In this document: one piece after another, positions 62,201 to 64,000 of the stretch
Position numbering within the stretch: the stretch's first letter is position 1
Layout of the letters: every line of letters starts with the position of its first letter
Assembly (NCBI GenBank): GCA_039819665.1
Contig: JBCBRM010000019.1
Span: 1-64,000, forward strand
DNA length: 64,000 bases
Origin: JAWPMV01 sp039819665
Lineage (GTDB): Bacteria; Bacteroidota; Bacteroidia; J057
Direction: 5' to 3'
The notes under the pieces: generated by a model
Told to the model about the DNA's origin: nothing
The model's input: the letters and a program-made list of their open reading frames with translations, nothing else
Databases searched by the model: none
Program-made: the position numbers and the translations under genes

Positions 62201-64000
62201 GAAGTTCGACTGGAATCAATCCTTCTCATTTGTATTTGCAAAGTGGGGCCTTTGATGTGGACTTAATCGGTACTACGACCGCAGGCTGCGTGGCGAATAT
62301 TATTGAGCCTGATTTTATCCAAATCGGTGGTCCACAGGTGGATTTTTCTTTCACGCCGGGAACTGCCTGTCCGGGCGAGACCATTTCCTTCACTACCCAA
62401 AATGTGGTGAATGTATCCAGCTTTACCTGGGATTTTCAGAACGGAACCCTCGATAGCGGAGCCAATGTTATCTATGCATATCCGGATTCAGGTATTTATT
62501 ATCCAATTCTGATAGCGGAAGATAATGCAGGATGCCAGGTCGTTTTGCAGTCTCCTGACAGTATTTTGATTTACCCTAAACCTACTGCTGATTTCCTGAT
62601 AAGTGCAGGTCAATTATGTGGAGGAGATACCCTGACTTTTACAGACCAAAGTAGCTCTGATAATCAAATTGTCCTTTGGGAATGGGATTTTGGCTTTACT
62701 AATTCTAATCTTCAAAATCCGACGATCATTTTCTCTAATCCCGGTTCATACAATATTCAATTGATTGTAACCAATCAATCGGGATGCAGGGATACCATGA
62801 TTCAAGCTGCAGGAGTTATTGTAGAACCCAATATCGATCCTACCGCTCCTGAAATTCGTTTTGTTAGTGTTTTGAGTGATTCGGAGATTGAAATCGAATA
62901 CAATCCTTTCCCCAATAACTTTGACGATTTCCAGAGCTATATTTTGTATCGGGAGGATGCCGGAGGAAATTACATTCCGATCCAGACCATCAACAATCTT
63001 CAAACTACCCGCTTCGTGGATCGGGGCTTGAATACTCGAAATAATAGCTATTGCTATAGGCTTCAAGTAGCAAATGAATGTGGCAAAGTTTCGAATATAA
63101 ATGCTGCGAATGAACATTGTAGTATCCTGTTAGAAACCCAGGCCGATCTGGCACATGTTAATCTGAACTGGTCAGAGTATGTGGGATGGCAGGAAGTGGA
63201 AAGTTATCGTTTATACAAAGTTCAAAACTATAGCACGGCTAATATTCAACTGATTGCAGAATTGCCGGGTACAGTGACATCTTATGAGGATATGGATGTC
63301 TTTTGTGAGGAAGAAGAAACTTATCGAGTGGAAGCAATAAAGGCAAATGATACCCTCATTTCCTGGAGTAATATTCAATCAGAACGACCACTTCATGAGG
63401 CGCCTACACAGCCCAAAGATCTTTGTTTAGCTACAGTATTTGAAGATACTTTCGTCCTAATCCAATGGAGTCTTATTCCTGATATTCCCTATGCCCGCGA
63501 ACTTATCATCGAAAAAGATGCTGGTAATGGATATACTCCTGTTTATCGCCAGGCAGCTTCTGATGCTACTTTAAGTTGGACAGATGAAAGTGTAAAAGTC
63601 CATGATCAATCTTATCGCTATCGTGCCTTTGTAACTGATAGCTGTGGGGAGCAAACACCTATCGGAAGGATTGCACAGAGTATTCATTTAGCGGCGAGTC
63701 GACAGGTTGGAAATGTCTTTTTCAATTGGAATCCTTATGCGGACTGGGCAGGGGGAATCCGAAATTATCGATTGGAGGTTTTCAATGAAGCCACTCAAAA
63801 CTTTGAGTCGGTGAGTGATATCGGAGCATCTTTTACCGAATTTATTGATCGGGAGACTAACCTTTCGCAAAGAGAGTATTGTTATCGATTATTCGCGGAT
63901 GAAAGTGGAGGAAAGGAATTAAGCAGTGTCTCGAATATCGTTTGCGTACCCATCGGCCCACAGATTTTTTACCCTAATGCCTTTACCCCAAATGGCGATC
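59266..64000 (+). CDS. Giant exported multi-PKD protein (3' end outside window)
   Basis: The open frame from ATG at 59266 runs off the window end (1578 residues visible). A signal peptide (TYLLYTF..LLGSFSSLYSQ type, residues 1-24) is followed by 14 tandem PKD-like domains of about 85 residues each, mostly with WDFGDG or variants (WDLGNG, WDMGDG, WTFGPAG). About five fibronectin-III-like units come after (from about residue 1180), and the last residues IFYPNAFTPNGD begin the gliding-motility (CHU_C) sorting domain, which is cut by the window edge. So it is another type IX-secreted surface protein, similar in plan to the one at 7209 though it shares few repeats. The downstream end and any partner genes are not visible. 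Confidence 0.82.
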   Translation, partial: MLKHTHIYLLYTFLLGSFSSLYSQVDFSASITQGCSPQVIVFTPNAPGATSYEWDLGNGTNSNAISPGVTYINPGFYTVRMRAIYPGGGTREITKTNYIEIFDNPIADFAANPIQICEGESVQFTDQSQPGSNPITSWLWDFGDGDTGSVQNVNHTYTSPGTFSVSLIVTDVRGCEDTEQKQSLIVVNPSPDASFIADNALGCAAPFPVNFFSTGSGSAFTHNWNLGNGQTSNQVNPSTTYNGNGSFDVTHIVSSPLGCSDTVVKTGLINVGNVQVNIQVSDSVACVGQEVDFLCGGGFGSVVNWDFGVPGGTSTDCNSVFTYRTPGLYTVNVTILDPSGCSFQSSQQIRVSTPPIPDFTVADTLLCEAPHTTTFTNTSTSALSFLWEFGDGTTSTDPNPTHTYPTLPISSPTGQPYLYDVRLTAYNADGCPATIIRPNRIVTGQTQAAFAAFPPEGCAPLSVTFLEVSPTPSTVNSWFWDFGDGNTSTDSMPSHVYPDTGVYTITLIVGTEHGCMDTLVRSRGVQVGEKPIADFVANTFLVCASESVEFTNLSIGADSAFWIFGDGQDSRAYEPTHVFRDTGLMDVTLIAYHNGCPDTLTRPQYIDVLSPVAGFRTSPSGCEIPYVPLIENESIDAHRYLWDMGDGTTYTDTVPVHIYTQEGSYQIKLYAFNDSTGCVDSVTLPLNIETIDPQLRFTSQGGCNPVILQLDDSTSNSVGRIWYFGDGDSSFLRNPIHVYTDPGVYDLTLIAFNSAGCNEQVTVPIPVSEPVVDFQALPDERGCAPYTVQFNNLTTSVSNVASWQWTFGPAGASSTDENPIFTYQNPGTYTVSLIASDTLGCTDTLSRRNYVSVFQAIANFNADEPINCVNNPITFFNTSIGNGLSYLWDFGDGTTSTVTNPIHSYTANGVYDVSLTVTDFNGCDSTLFLPGYIIIADPLVSIIADTTSAACPPLLVNFTANALSPHSFTAWNWDFGDGGSSTGINPSHLYLQSGAFDVDLIGTTTAGCVANIIEPDFIQIGGPQVDFSFTPGTACPGETISFTTQNVVNVSSFTWDFQNGTLDSGANVIYAYPDSGIYYPILIAEDNAGCQVVLQSPDSILIYPKPTADFLISAGQLCGGDTLTFTDQSSSDNQIVLWEWDFGFTNSNLQNPTIIFSNPGSYNIQLIVTNQSGCRDTMIQAAGVIVEPNIDPTAPEIRFVSVLSDSEIEIEYNPFPNNFDDFQSYILYREDAGGNYIPIQTINNLQTTRFVDRGLNTRNNSYCYRLQVANECGKVSNINAANEHCSILLETQADLAHVNLNWSEYVGWQEVESYRLYKVQNYSTANIQLIAELPGTVTSYEDMDVFCEEEETYRVEAIKANDTLISWSNIQSERPLHEAPTQPKDLCLATVFEDTFVLIQWSLIPDIPYARELIIEKDAGNGYTPVYRQAASDATLSWTDESVKVHDQSYRYRAFVTDSCGEQTPIGRIAQSIHLAASRQVGNVFFNWNPYADWAGGIRNYRLEVFNEATQNFESVSDIGASFTEFIDRETNLSQREYCYRLFADESGGKELSSVSNIVCVPIGPQIFYPNAFTPNGD

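Overview
The window reads as a chromosomal segment of a Bacteroidota bacterium, most likely a Saprospiria-like marine or gliding lineage. The evidence is two very large exported proteins with PKD repeats and the gliding-motility (type IX secretion, type B) C-terminal domain, one exported protein with a type A-like sorting tail, -7 boxes of the Bacteroidota form TAnnTTTG, almost no Shine-Dalgarno signals, and lipid A (LpxK) and polyprenyl synthesis genes. The taxonomic call is inference; no 16S rRNA gene is present.

Layout. 1-7 kb: partial membrane protein, gatC, a purine nucleoside salvage pair (adenosine deaminase and nucleoside hydrolase), then a divergent Crp-like regulator, a DUF1611/DgcN-like protein and a sarcosine-oxidase-like flavoprotein. 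7-17 kb: a 1772-residue repetitive surface protein, a polyprenyl diphosphate synthase, a small Ala-rich lipoprotein and a sortable exported protein. 17-25 kb: glycosyltransferase, GCS2 ligase with CBS domains, a cNMP-binding protein facing an adenylate cyclase with TPRs, an atypical Nramp-fold transporter and a DUF695-RraB protein. 26-33 kb: ParA with a small repeat/RHH partner, a 56-residue membrane protein, lytic transglycosylase, universal stress protein, a two-gene FeS (HdrB/D-like) complex, and tRNA-Phe with a clear promoter and terminator.

33-38 kb: a minus-strand CHAT protease and nSTAND ATPase module whose ATPase is split by a -1 frame change, its second half ending in an OmpA-like peptidoglycan-binding domain. 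38-48 kb: small conserved genes, htpG, a three-gene operon with a Rab-like small GTPase and a longin-like partner, lpxK, and ravA-viaA. 47.7-50.0 kb: six copies of a 141-151 bp cruciform-forming repeat punctuating two small gene cassettes (a nucleotidyltransferase pair and a DUF559 nuclease). 50.1-54.4 kb: a second, paralogous CHAT-nSTAND module, this time a single ATPase ORF fused to an FGE-sulfatase (C-type-lectin-fold) domain. 54-64 kb: NmrA-like reductase, fatty acid desaturase, 2-hydroxyacid dehydrogenase, a YdjM-like membrane hydrolase and a truncated 14-PKD surface protein.

The best candidates for something undescribed are the two paralogous CHAT + membrane-anchored nSTAND modules with exchangeable extracytoplasmic sensor domains, the hairpin repeat family arranged around a DUF559 nuclease, and the bacterial Rab-like GTPase operon with a longin-like subunit.
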